Shown here: in pieces, positions 35,356 to 43,245 of the stretch
How positions within the stretch are numbered: the first letter of the stretch is position 1
How the letters are laid out: each line of letters opens with the position of its first letter
NCBI RefSeq assembly: GCF_021117295.1
Contig: NZ_CP088247.1
Location: 2,123,001-2,187,000, forward strand
Length of the DNA stretch: 64,000 nt
Source: Methylorubrum sp. B1-46
Lineage (GTDB): Bacteria > Pseudomonadota > Alphaproteobacteria > Rhizobiales > Beijerinckiaceae
Direction: 5' to 3'
The notes under the pieces: generated by a model
The model's input: the letters and a program-made list of their open reading frames with translations, nothing else
Database searches by the model: none
What the model was told of the DNA's origin: nothing
Program-made: the position numbers and the translations under genes

Positions 35356-36252
35356 TCAGGCCGTCCGGGAGAGGATGAGGTCGGTCATCGCCGAGACCAC
35401 GCGATTGCGACCCGTGGTCTTGGCCTCGTACAGGGCGATATCCGCCCGTTTCAGAAGGCCGTCGATGGTCTCGCCCTCGGACCACGCGCTGACGCCGAAG
35501 CTGCAGGTGAGGCGCACGGGGCCCTTGGGCGAACGGATGCGCAGGTCGGACGCCTTCAGGCGCAGGCGCGATGCGACGGCCTCGGCCTCGGTGAGGCGCA
35601 GCCCGGGAAGCACCACCGCGAACTCCTCGCCGCCCAGACGCCCGGAAATGCCTTCCGCCTCGAGCAGCCCGGCCACCGCCTTGATCGCCGCGTCGCCGAC
35701 ATCGTGCCCGTGCTCGTCGTTGATGCGCTTGAAGTGGTCGATGTCGAGGAGGACGGCGCAGAGATGTCCGAACGCGCCGGTCTTGTTGGCGGCCTCCCGC
35801 GTGTGGAGCAGGAACGCGCGGCGGTTGAGCAGGCCGGTGAGCGGATCGGTCTCGGCGAGCCGGATCAGGTCGCCCTGAAGCGTGGTGAGGCGCTCGGCGG
35901 CCCGCAGGCGCGCCTGCAATTCCTCGGCGCCCGGCGGCTTGTCGATGAAGTCGTCGGCGCCGCTGTCCAGCGCCTCGGCGAGGTTGCGGGCGTTGCGGGC
36001 CGAGGACATGGCGATGATCGAGAGCGGGCGGCTCGACTCGGCCAGCAGGCGGGCCGACCAGCACAGTTCCAACCCGCTCAGCGGCCGGACCTCCAGGCTG
36101 GTGATCAGGGCGCGGACCGCGGGATTTTCGGTGACGTAGGCAAGCGCCTCGGCGGAATCGATGAATTGCGACACGACATGTCCGCGCGGTTCGAGCATGC
36201 CCGCCACGATTCGCAGGACGACGCGGCTCGAATCCACGATGACGATGTGCAC
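35356..36252 (-). CDS. Diguanylate cyclase with a receiver-like domain
   Basis: A 298-residue protein. Residues 1-125 form a receiver-like fold (VHIVIVDSSRVVLRIVAGML) in which the phosphoacceptor position reads LITSLEV, Ser replacing Asp; the switch Lys is kept (DFIDKPPG). The GGDEF domain follows, with TDPLTGLLNRRAFL, LDIDHFKRINDEHGHDVGD and the catalytic GGEEF. The RxxD inhibitory site is missing upstream of GGEEF. It should make cyclic di-GMP. GTG at 36252 is chosen because AAGGGGG lies 8 bp upstream; an in-frame TTG at 36294 is less likely. Confidence 0.88.
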   Translation of the reverse strand: MHIVIVDSSRVVLRIVAGMLEPRGHVVSQFIDSAEALAYVTENPAVRALITSLEVRPLSGLELCWSARLLAESSRPLSIIAMSSARNARNLAEALDSGADDFIDKPPGAEELQARLRAAERLTTLQGDLIRLAETDPLTGLLNRRAFLLHTREAANKTGAFGHLCAVLLDIDHFKRINDEHGHDVGDAAIKAVAGLLEAEGISGRLGGEEFAVVLPGLRLTEAEAVASRLRLKASDLRIRSPKGPVRLTCSFGVSAWSEGETIDGLLKRADIALYEAKTTGRNRVVSAMTDLILSRTA

Positions 36253-36298
36253 GGCGCTGGCCCCCTTGAACGAGGGAGATTGTGCACAAGACAAGTTA

Positions 36299-36378
36299 AG
36301 AGTGCCTCACACAACTCCCGGCCACCGACCGTTCTCGCTCCGGCGAGGACAGCGCAGCGGGCGTTTCGTGAGAGACAC
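36299..36378 (-). repeat. Family I dispersed hairpin repeat, copy E
   Basis: AGAGTGCCTCACACAACTCCCGG on the left and GCGGGCGTTTCGTGAGAGACAC on the right, inverted relative to copies A, B and D. It lies just upstream of the diguanylate cyclase gene, between its start and the convergent end region of the next leftward gene. Confidence 0.9.
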
Positions 36379-36446
36379 GAAGGGTCGTCGAAGGCAGCGC
36401 TGCCGCGCGCGTGGCGCCGGCAGGGCCCCACTATCCCCCATCGGGA

Positions 36447-36908
36447 TTACCGCGTGCGGGCCGGCACCCGGACCGAAACCACCTGCGCGCCGCCCACTGC
36501 GCCCTCGGATCGCGGGCCCGGATCGGTCCAGATCCCCTTGGAGTCTTTCGTGAGGACGCGGGCACTCGGCCGACGGATCGCGGGACGGCTCCTGACCGAG
36601 CCTTGTCGCTCGATCACGGTGAGCGTCGGGCGCGCGACCGGCGCGTCCCGGATGCCCGCCACCGTGGGGACGCCGTAGGTGCCGTAGCCCCAGGCCGGCG
36701 GTACGATCCGGCTCGTGCTGGGAAGCCGGGTGAACGGCGCGCCGAGATAGGCACCCTCGACCACCGGGCCGGCAAAGCGGTACCCGCCATCGCTATATCC
36801 GTAGGCATAGCCATACGGGTCGGCGGAAGCCCCCGAAGCGGTGCCGAGCACGAGCAGGGTGGCAAGGCCGGCGGCGCGGACGAGGGCGGGACGTAGGGTG
36901 CGGCGCAT
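36447..36908 (-). CDS. Secreted glycine/tyrosine-rich hypothetical protein
   Basis: A 153-residue protein with a Sec signal peptide (MRRTLRPALVRAAGLATLLV, cleavage near ASA-DP at residue 30). The mature N-terminus is glycine/tyrosine-rich (PYGYAYGYSDGGYRF) and the remainder is basic and proline-rich, without cysteines. ATG at 36908 is chosen so that the signal peptide starts directly; an upstream start at 36965 would put 19 charged residues ahead of it. It is likely periplasmic or surface-associated. Unknown family. Confidence 0.75.
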   Translation of the reverse strand: MRRTLRPALVRAAGLATLLVLGTASGASADPYGYAYGYSDGGYRFAGPVVEGAYLGAPFTRLPSTSRIVPPAWGYGTYGVPTVAGIRDAPVARPTLTVIERQGSVRSRPAIRRPSARVLTKDSKGIWTDPGPRSEGAVGGAQVVSVRVPARTR

Positions 36909-37030
36909 GGATCGAGACTTCTCCGGTGGCGCAGGCCGAGGCGCGCGATTCACGACGCGAGTCACGGTATGAAAGCGGCCGCACCCATGCTCGTTCCCCC
37001 GACCCCCGTCCCGCCAGCCGATGCAGAGTA

Positions 37031-37152
37031 CTGATACGGTCTCCGCTTGGTCAGAGCGGGGAGCGGATCAGCCAGCCCGCGCGGCGCCCGAGGAGGGATC
37101 CCGCCACGGCCACATCCGGCATCCTGAAGGAGGCATCCGGATTTGGTATGAG
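37031..37152 (+). repeat. Family III dispersed repeat, copy 1
   Basis: About 120 bp starting CTGATACGGTCTCCGCTTG and ending ATCCGGATTTGGTATGAGG. It shares most bases with the copy at 47969. Two hairpins can be drawn; the second is more degenerate here (CACATCCGG against CCGGATTTGG) than in copy 2. It lies between two leftward small secreted-protein genes. Confidence 0.85.
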
Positions 37153-37182
37153 GCGGGTGGCGGTTCTGCCGCGCGAGTGCGC

Positions 37183-37431
37183 TCAGCGACAGATCGTGAC
37201 GCGACGAACGATCCAGCCTTCCCCCTCGATCCACAGGCGACGGCGCTGCTTGTTGCAATTGGCGCTGTCCTCCTCGCTGTCCGCGGCCACGGACGTCTGG
37301 GAGACCTGCGTGGCCTCCGCGATTTGCGTGGTGCTGCGGCTGGCGGCCGGGGCGGCGAGGGCCGGGGGCGCGGACAAGCCGATCAGAACGAGGCCGGCGA
37401 AGGCGGCCGCGGCGGAGGAATGCGCGATCAT
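37183..37431 (-). CDS. Small secreted protein with two cysteines
   Basis: An 82-residue protein with a Sec signal peptide (MIAHSSAAAAFAGLVLIGL, cleavage near ALA-AP at residue 26). A serine/threonine/glutamine-rich linker is followed by a basic C-terminus with Cys in SANCNKQRR and VTICR, which could form one disulfide. No known domain. A family III repeat lies just downstream of its stop. Confidence 0.65.
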   Translation of the reverse strand: MIAHSSAAAAFAGLVLIGLSAPPALAAPAASRSTTQIAEATQVSQTSVAADSEEDSANCNKQRRRLWIEGEGWIVRRVTICR

Positions 37432-37872
37432 GATATCCTGCCCGCGCGCCGTGGCGGGCGCGCTTCAACGGTTCAGTTGGTGCGGCCGGTGGTCCGCCTT
37501 GCAGGCGCCACGGCATCTTGCATCAACAATCCCCAACGTGGCCGTTGGGTTTCGCGCCAATTTCGAGAAAGCGGCGAAAATTTGTCTACCATCCGCGGTC
37601 AGACCGCGGCGCGGCGGCGCGATTTTGCCGTCTCAAGCCCGATGCTTGCGAAGACGGGGCAAAGAGTTGTACTGGCACGCGAGGCGAAGAACGCCGTTTG
37701 GTCGTCGGAAAATGATCTGATCTTCTTGTTAGGAACGTTTCTAAGCTGAGATTTGCATCAGAATATTACGATGGCGTGACAAGTATTGGCGGCGCTGTGT
37801 GGAGTGGCGCTGCGGTTGAGGAAGACAATCCGCCGGGACGTGCGTCAAGCGGATCGAAACGGGAGCAATCGG
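37432..37872. other. Divergent intergenic region upstream of the iron permease
   Basis: 441 bp between a small secreted-protein gene and the FTR1 permease gene. It contains an AT-rich part (37700-37780) with a near-perfect 16-bp palindrome listed separately. GGGAG at about 37861 is the permease ribosome site. No gene is seen. Confidence 0.5.
37729..37744. promoter_or_regulatory. Candidate iron-control palindrome upstream of FTR1 gene
   Basis: TTAGGAACGTTTCTAA, palindromic apart from one symmetric mismatched pair. It resembles the iron control element bound by Irr in alphaproteobacteria (TTAGAA half-sites facing TTCTAA). Its place about 130 bp before an iron permease gene supports the idea, but this is pattern matching by eye. 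Confidence 0.4.
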
Positions 37873-38700
37873 ATGGCGGACGGATCGACGTTCGTGCAGG
37901 CTTTCATCATCCTGTTCCGCGAGGGACTGGAAGCTCTGCTGGTGATCGCGGCGCTCGCCGCCTTCCTTCGCCGCGCGAATGCGGCGGAGCGGATCGCACC
38001 GGTCTATATGGGCGCGCTCGCCGCCGTCGCCGCCAGCGCGGTCATGGCTTGGGTGTTCGCGACCTTCTACGACGGCAACCACAGCGACCTGTTCGAGGCC
38101 GGCGTGATGCTCGCGGCGGCGGTGCTGCTGTTCTACATGAGCGGCTGGATGTTCGTTCGCCAGGACCCGAAGGCGTGGCAGGCCGATCTCAACCGGCTCG
38201 CCGAGCGGGCGCTGGGCGCGGGCACCGTGCTGTCGCTGGCCGGCATCGCCTTCCTCGCGGTGTTCCGCGAGGGTGCTGAGACGATCCTGTTCGTCCACGC
38301 CCTGGCCAAGACAGCCAACGGCTTCGACGCCTCGCTCCTGAGCGGGCTGGCCGCGGCGGCGGTGGCGTTGGTGGCGATGTTCGTGGCGATGCAGTGGCTG
38401 GCCCTGCGCCTGCCGCTGCGCCCGATGTTCATCGTGACCTCGGCCTTCCTGTTCTTCATGGGCCTGCGGATGGTCGGCGAGGCGTTCCAGGAGCTTCAGG
38501 AGCAGGCGCTGATCCCCTTCACCACCGAGGGCGTGCCCGCCTTCGTTTCCGATTGGGGCCTGAGCAACGGAAGCTGGGAGGCGCTCGGCACCCAGCTCGT
38601 GATCCTGACCGTGGCCGTGGCGGCTGCTCTCGTCAGCCTCCTGCGCAAGGGAAACGATAAGACGGCCAGCGAGGGCCGGCCGGTCTCGGCGGCCTCCTGA
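37873..38700 (+). CDS. FTR1-family iron permease
   Basis: A 275-residue, seven-helix inner-membrane protein. Two iron-binding REGLE-type motifs are visible: FREGLEALLVI near residue 16 and FREGAETILFV near residue 135, in the two pseudo-repeats typical of FTR1/EfeU. Such permeases move oxidised iron across the membrane. ATG at 37873 has GGGAG 8 bp upstream. No EfeO or EfeB partner, copper oxidase or cytochrome partner is adjacent, so the source of oxidised iron is unclear. A possible Irr site lies upstream. Confidence 0.92.
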   Translation: MADGSTFVQAFIILFREGLEALLVIAALAAFLRRANAAERIAPVYMGALAAVAASAVMAWVFATFYDGNHSDLFEAGVMLAAAVLLFYMSGWMFVRQDPKAWQADLNRLAERALGAGTVLSLAGIAFLAVFREGAETILFVHALAKTANGFDASLLSGLAAAAVALVAMFVAMQWLALRLPLRPMFIVTSAFLFFMGLRMVGEAFQELQEQALIPFTTEGVPAFVSDWGLSNGSWEALGTQLVILTVAVAAALVSLLRKGNDKTASEGRPVSAAS

Positions 38701-38779
38701 TCCGCGAGCCGGCGCCCCTGTCCGAGGTGGGCGCCGGCCGCCGCCGCCGATCGACGCGACGCGTCGGGGACTGGTCGCG

Positions 38780-39266
38780 TCAGGACTCGGGCCGTATCCC
38801 GTCGAACAGGTAGACCACGGGCTCGAAGGCCCGTGCCTCCGCCTCGATGATCTGCGAAAGGATCGTCCACGATCCCGCCCGCGAGCCCGGCGCCGATGAG
38901 CGGGAAAGCGACCGCCTCGAATCCGTCCCTGCGGGCGCGCGCATCGATGGCGCGCAGGACCGTCCGCACCGCCTCGTCATCGACGGAGACGCGTCCCTTC
39001 GCCCGCCCATCGTCGCGCTGCGTCACCGCGTTGACGATGAGGCGCCCGTCGGCGGCGCGGACCCAGGTCGCGCTGCCGAGCGGCAGGCCCGCTTCCGGAT
39101 CGTTCGAGCTCTCGAAGGCCGCGCGGTAGGCGCAAAAAGCCTCCGGGCAGCGCCGCTTGACCTGCCGCGCGAGGCCGGCACCCATCTTGCCGAAGGCGTC
39201 GCAGTCGTGGACGAGGACGCGTTCCGGCCCGGCAAAGATGTCACCCTCGCGGTCACGGATCTTCAC
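38780..39266 (-). pseudogene. Macrodomain (ADP-ribose-binding) protein with a 1-bp frameshift
   Basis: The first 130 residues form a macrodomain: KIRDREGDIFAGPERVLVHD, CDAFGKMGAGLARQVKRRCP, VNAVTQRD and FPLIGAGLAGG. At about 38873-38876 the frame changes: the expected C-terminus (SWTILSQIIEAEARAFEPVV, then YLFDGIRPES and a TGA at 38780) is encoded in another frame, and one base must be removed to join them. Left as it is, translation would run on into sequence antisense to the iron permease end. Either a recent inactivating insertion or a sequencing error explains this. It would bind or hydrolyse ADP-ribose derivatives. Confidence 0.75.
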
Positions 39267-39275
39267 GCAACGCCC

Positions 39276-39749
39276 TCACCCCTTCAGTCGGGACTTGATC
39301 CGGTAGGTCAGGCCGTCACGCACGTCGCGGTAGCCGTCGAGGCGCTGCTCGCGGGTGCCGTCCTGCACCAGGGTCGGGTCCGGCGTCGGCCAGTACTCGA
39401 CATCCGCCGCCAGGGTGTGCGTCAGTTCGAGCGCCCGGTGGTGGGCCTCCGGCGACAGGGTGATGATCAGGTCGAAGTTCAGCCCTTCCCAATCCTCGAG
39501 CTGCTCGATGGTCCGCGGCTTGTGGCGGGCAGCGTCGATGCCGATCTCGTCGAGCGCCGCGATCATGAACGGGTCGCTCGGCTCACCCGAGCGCACGCCG
39601 GCCGACTGCACGTAGGTGGACTTGCCAAAATAGTGGCGCGCGATCGCCTCCGCCGCCAGCGAGCGCACCGCGTTGAAATTGCACATAAACAGGACCGACT
39701 GGACCCGCTGCTTCTTCGGCCCGGTCCCCGGGATGGCGTCGTCCGTCAT
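39276..39749 (-). CDS. Low-molecular-weight protein tyrosine phosphatase family protein
   Basis: A 157-residue protein with the active-site loop C23-N-F-N-A-V-R29-S (CX5R) after the first strand, SAGVRSGEPSDPF, and the Asp-containing TPDPTLVQ late loop. This fits the LMW phosphatase/arsenate reductase fold, with the CNFNAxRS variant that is common in alphaproteobacteria. Substrate unknown. ATG at 39749 is chosen for length. The gene belongs to the leftward DUF2948-hisD-UPF0262-phosphatase block. Confidence 0.88.
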   Translation of the reverse strand: MTDDAIPGTGPKKQRVQSVLFMCNFNAVRSLAAEAIARHYFGKSTYVQSAGVRSGEPSDPFMIAALDEIGIDAARHKPRTIEQLEDWEGLNFDLIITLSPEAHHRALELTHTLAADVEYWPTPDPTLVQDGTREQRLDGYRDVRDGLTYRIKSRLKG

Positions 39750-39811
39750 GCCCTGCCTGAGAGCAGGGTTCCGAGGGAAGGGCGCCGGCCGGTCGGAAAA
39801 GTCGATGCAGA

Positions 39812-39890
39812 CACCGTGCCCTCTCGCGAAGCGCCCCCGTCCTCTCGCGCCGATGCACCACGGATCGGGCGTTTCGTGACGTGCTCGTGC
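39812..39890 (-). repeat. Family I repeat, decayed copy F
   Basis: GTGCCCTCTCGCGAAGCGCCCCCG on the left and ATCGGGCGTTTCGTGACGTGC on the right. It is similar in layout and arm sequence to the other family I copies but has many changes, so membership is probable only. Confidence 0.5.
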
Positions 39891-40037
39891 ACACGCTGAT
39901 ATAGGACCGCCCCGGACTTCCCGAAAGCGCATCGTTTTGCCGGGCGCATCCCTGTCTCGGCAGGATTCTGCCATGCCGTTCGCGGCGTCCCGGGCCTTAT
40001 TCCACTCACCGCCGCCGGGAGCCGGGCCGGGCTCGCC

Positions 40038-40550
40038 TCAGCCCTTCCAGTGCAGGGCGAAGATCAGGGTGAACAGGCGTCGCGCGGTGTCGTGGTCGAG
40101 ATCGACCTTGCCCTCCAGGCGCTGCCGCAGGAGTTCGGACGCCTCGTTGTGCAGGCCGCGCCGGCCCATGTCGATCGCCTCGATCTGCGTCGGCGAGGCG
40201 GTGCGGATCGCGCTGTAATAGCTCTCGCAGATCATCTCGTAGTCGCGGATGACCCGGCGGAACGGGGTGAGCGAGAGCAGGTGGGTCATCACCGGCTCGC
40301 CGGCCTCCGTCGCGATGGCGAAGGACAGCTTGTTCTCGACGAGGCCGAGGACCAGGGCGTAGGGGCCGTCGTCGCGGTCGGGCAGGGTGAAGGCGTTGTC
40401 CTCCAGGATGTCGTAGATCGCGATGGCGCGCTCGTGCTCCTGGTCGGGATTGCCCCGGCCGATCGACGCCTCGTCGAAGCGCACCGACGCAAGCCGGTTC
40501 CTCGGCTTCTCCGGCGCCCCGTCTTCCCCCTGCTTCGGTTCGGCCTTCAT
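40038..40550 (-). CDS. UPF0262 family protein
   Basis: A 170-residue cytoplasmic protein matching UPF0262: [20 protein letters not shown] near residue 20, [31 protein letters not shown] and a C-terminal [16 protein letters not shown]. The family is restricted mainly to alphaproteobacteria and its function is unknown. It stands between hisD and the LMW phosphatase gene, its usual position, all on the minus strand. ATG at 40550 is the likely start. Confidence 0.93.
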   Translation of the reverse strand: MKAEPKQGEDGAPEKPRNRLASVRFDEASIGRGNPDQEHERAIAIYDILEDNAFTLPDRDDGPYALVLGLVENKLSFAIATEAGEPVMTHLLSLTPFRRVIRDYEMICESYYSAIRTASPTQIEAIDMGRRGLHNEASELLRQRLEGKVDLDHDTARRLFTLIFALHWKG

Positions 40551-40686
40551 CGCCGCCGCCTTCTCACGTCGGGGCCCGAATCCGGGCGCCCTCTTGCCGT
40601 CACATGAGCCGCAAGCCCGCCCCGCAGGCAAGCGTTCCGGCGGGCGCGGCCCGAAAAGTGATCGTCCGCGCCCCGACCGGCTGATG

Positions 40687-41982
40687 TCAGAGATTGAGCC
40701 GGATCGCCACCGAGCGGGCGTGACCGTCGAGCCCCTCCGATTCGCCCAGAGCGATCGCGGCGGGGCCGAGCGCCCGCAGGGCCGCCGGATCGCAGCGCAG
40801 GATCGACGTGCGCTTCATGAAGTCGAGCACGCCGAGACCCGAGGAGAACCGTGCCGAGCGGGCGGTCGGCAGCACGTGGTTGGGGCCGCCGACATAATCG
40901 CCGATCGCCTCGGGCGTGTGCGACCCGAGGAAGATCGCCCCCGCGTTCCGGATTTTCAGCGCGAGTGCGTCGGCGTCCTGCGTCTCGATCTCGAGGTGCT
41001 CGGGCGCGATGGCGTCGACCAGCGGCACCGCCTCGTCGAAGTCTCTCACGCGGATGATCGCGCCGTAATCGCGCCAGCTGGCACGGGCGATCTTTTCACG
41101 CGGCAGCGTCGTCAGGGCGCGTTCCACCGCCGCCTCCGCCGCCTCGGCCAACGCATCCGAATCGGTGATGAGCACGGACTGCGCCGCCTCGTCGTGCTCG
41201 GCCTGGGCCAAGAGGTCGGCGGCGATCCAGTCGGGGTTGGCGTGGCCATCGGCCAGGATCAGCACCTCGGAGGGGCCGGCGATCATGTCGATGCCGACCT
41301 GCCCGAACACCCGGCGCTTGGCCGCCGCCACCCAGGCATTGCCGGGGCCGACGATCTTGGCCACCGGCGAAATGCTCTCGGTGCCATAGGCCAGCGCTGC
41401 GACGGCCTGGGCGCCGCCGACGCGGTAGATCTCGGTGATCCCGGAGAGCTGCGCGGCGGCCAGCACCAGCGGGTTGAGCTGCCCTTCCGGGGTCGGCACC
41501 ACCATGACGATGCGCGGCACGCCGGCCACGCGCGCCGGCACCGCGTTCATCAGCACCGAGGAGGGGTAGCTCGCCGTGCCGCCGGGCACGTAGAGCCCGA
41601 CCGATTCGATCGCGGTCCAGCGCCAGCCGGCGGTGACGCCGAGGTCGTCGGTGGAGAGGTGGTCCTCGGGGATCTGGCGGCGGTGATAGGCTTCGATCCG
41701 CTCGGCGGCGAGCGCCAGGGCGGCGCGGGCCTCGGGCGGACAGGCGGCCACCGCCGCCTCCACCTCCTCGGGGGTGATGCGGAGGGCGGCGGCCGAGAAA
41801 TCCTGGCCGAGCCGGTCGAAGCGGCGGGTGTAATCGACGAGCGCCGCGTCGCCCCCGGAGACGACCCCGGCGATGATGCCGCGCACGGTCTCGTCCACAT
41901 CCTCCGAGATTTCGCGCTTGAGGCCGAGCAGGCGCTTGAAGGACGCCCCGAAGTCAGGGGAGCGGCTGTCGAGGCGGATCAT
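40687..41982 (-). CDS. hisD: Histidinol dehydrogenase
   Basis: A 431-residue protein matching HisD throughout: [50 protein letters not shown], the zinc/active-site region [19 protein letters not shown] with [12 protein letters not shown], and the C-terminal [10 protein letters not shown] and [14 protein letters not shown]. It oxidises histidinol to histidine in two NAD-dependent steps. ATG at 41982 gives the standard start [11 protein letters not shown]. It lies 31 bp after the DUF2948 gene, as in other members of this order. Confidence 0.97.
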   Translation of the reverse strand: MIRLDSRSPDFGASFKRLLGLKREISEDVDETVRGIIAGVVSGGDAALVDYTRRFDRLGQDFSAAALRITPEEVEAAVAACPPEARAALALAAERIEAYHRRQIPEDHLSTDDLGVTAGWRWTAIESVGLYVPGGTASYPSSVLMNAVPARVAGVPRIVMVVPTPEGQLNPLVLAAAQLSGITEIYRVGGAQAVAALAYGTESISPVAKIVGPGNAWVAAAKRRVFGQVGIDMIAGPSEVLILADGHANPDWIAADLLAQAEHDEAAQSVLITDSDALAEAAEAAVERALTTLPREKIARASWRDYGAIIRVRDFDEAVPLVDAIAPEHLEIETQDADALALKIRNAGAIFLGSHTPEAIGDYVGGPNHVLPTARSARFSSGLGVLDFMKRTSILRCDPAALRALGPAAIALGESEGLDGHARSVAIRLNL

Positions 41983-42013
41983 CGGATCATATCGGCGGTT
42001 CGGGGGAGGGGGG

Positions 42014-42472
42014 TCACGGGCGGTTCTCGACGAGGCTGCGCGCCGCCTCGTGGTCGGGGCGGCCATCGGCCTGCCAGACCGGGCCGAGATCCTTCAGGCG
42101 CACCTCGATGCATTCGAGTTCGAGGCGGATCGCAGCGCCGCCGGAAAAGACCAGGGTGGCGAATCCGGAGGGGGCCTCGGTCTCCTCGAAGGTGATGGCC
42201 AGCAGGCTCAGGGTCTCGCCCGAGGCCGCCCCCGGCGTGATGCCCCTGGCCTTCACCGACAGCACCCGCTCGAAATGCAGGCCCGAGAGCCGGCGCCGGG
42301 GCGGTTCGCCCGGAGGCACCGACCAGTCGAAGCGGCGCGCCGCCAGGGCGAAGCGGTGCTCGCCCGGCAGCCACGCGAGATCCTCAGCCCGCAGGATCGC
42401 GTCCTGCAGGTGGGCCGAGATGACGGCGAGATCCTCGACGTCGAGGGCGGCGAGCTTGAGAAGCTCCATCAT
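42014..42472 (-). CDS. DUF2948 family protein
   Basis: A 152-residue protein matching DUF2948: LLKLAALDVEDLAVISAHLQ at the start, DAILRAEDLAWLP, then RRRLSGLHFERVLSVK and AIRLELECIEVRLKDLGP. Cytoplasmic, function unknown, and usually encoded just before hisD as here. Two adjacent ATG codons (42472 and 42469) make the start certain only to within one residue. Confidence 0.92.
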   Translation of the reverse strand: MMELLKLAALDVEDLAVISAHLQDAILRAEDLAWLPGEHRFALAARRFDWSVPPGEPPRRRLSGLHFERVLSVKARGITPGAASGETLSLLAITFEETEAPSGFATLVFSGGAAIRLELECIEVRLKDLGPVWQADGRPDHEAARSLVENRP

Positions 42473-42682
42473 TGACGCTCCGGGCTCCCCGACCGGACGC
42501 GCGGGAAGCGGATTTCGAGGCGTAGGTAGCGACGGGACCCGCCTGCGGCAACCGGCAGCCGGCTCGCGAGGGAGGATCCGATTCACCAAGCCCGGGTACG
42601 GCTGCGCGAGGCCGAGGCTCTTTCGGGCTCATCGCGCGTTCATGAGCGCGGGGCTAAGGCCGAGCATGATCCAAGCATGACC

Positions 42683-42752
42683 TTGGTGAGATGGCTTGGG
42701 TAGGACGGGTTGGGTGAGACGGCCTGGGTGAGACGGCCCGGGTGAGACAGCC
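42683..42752 (+). repeat. 14-bp tandem repeat, five units
   Basis: Five consecutive 14-bp units close to TGGGTGAGACGGCC. Units 3 and 4 are identical, unit 5 differs at two positions, and units 1 and 2 are more diverged. It lies just upstream of a secreted-protein gene, whose ribosome site GGAGGGGACGAGG follows at once. Variable copy number between strains is likely. Confidence 0.9.
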
Positions 42753-42768
42753 GGAGGGGACGAGGACG

Positions 42769-43149
42769 ATGAAGAGCGGAGTTCTGGCCATGGGGCGCAC
42801 CTTGGGGGTCGTCCTGGCCCTCGGGTTCGTGGCGAGCCCGGCAAGCGCCCAGTATTATCGCGACGGCTACGACGGCCCGCGCCGCGACGACGGCTACGGC
42901 CGCCGCTCCCGCGACGACGACGACGGGTACGGCCGGCGCCGCTACGGCGAGGATTACGGCCGCCGCCGCCGCTACGAGGATGAGGACGACGGTCCGCGCT
43001 TCCGGGGTCCGCCGCGCGGCGGCCGTGGCGGTGGCAGCATCTGCGTGACCGCCCGCGGCAGTTGCCCGACGGGCTTCGCGCCGCCGAACGCGCCCTGCGC
43101 CTGCGACATCCCCGGTTTCGGCATCAAGCGCGGTGCCGTCGGCCGCTGA
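42769..43149 (+). CDS. Secreted Arg/Asp/Gly-rich low-complexity protein
   Basis: A 126-residue protein with a Sec signal peptide (cleavage near ASA-QY at residue 27), a long low-complexity region of DGYGRR / DDD repeats with alternating acidic and basic residues, and a C-terminal cysteine-containing motif (ICVTARGSC, then FAPPNAPCACDIPGFG) that could form two disulfides. Envelope location is likely, function unknown. It sits on the opposite strand inside a block (murA to DUF2948) that is usually contiguous. The 14-bp tandem repeat precedes it. Confidence 0.82.
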   Translation: MKSGVLAMGRTLGVVLALGFVASPASAQYYRDGYDGPRRDDGYGRRSRDDDDGYGRRRYGEDYGRRRRYEDEDDGPRFRGPPRGGRGGGSICVTARGSCPTGFAPPNAPCACDIPGFGIKRGAVGR

Positions 43150-43173
43150 TTTCTCGGGATTGCCGAACGGGCG

Positions 43174-43199
43174 CGGCCTGCACGATGCGGTGCAGGCCG
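43174..43199 (+). terminator. Terminator of the secreted Arg/Asp-rich protein gene
   Basis: A perfect 10-bp stem CGGCCTGCAC / GTGCAGGCCG with loop GATGCG, followed by TCTT. It begins 24 bp after the stop codon. Confidence 0.7.
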
Positions 43200-43212
43200 T
43201 CTTCCATGCGAG

Positions 43213-43237
43213 GGCGGAGCCGACGGCCGGCTCCGCC
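43213..43237 (-). terminator. Terminator-like hairpin after murA
   Basis: A perfect 10-bp stem GGCGGAGCCG / CGGCTCCGCC with loop ACGGC, 9 bp past the murA stop on the minus strand. No strong T tract. Confidence 0.6.
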
Positions 43238-43245
43238 GGATGCCC

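Noticed and set aside
39812..39890. Counting this as a full family I copy
   Set aside because: Arms and ends are too diverged; it is listed as decayed with low confidence.
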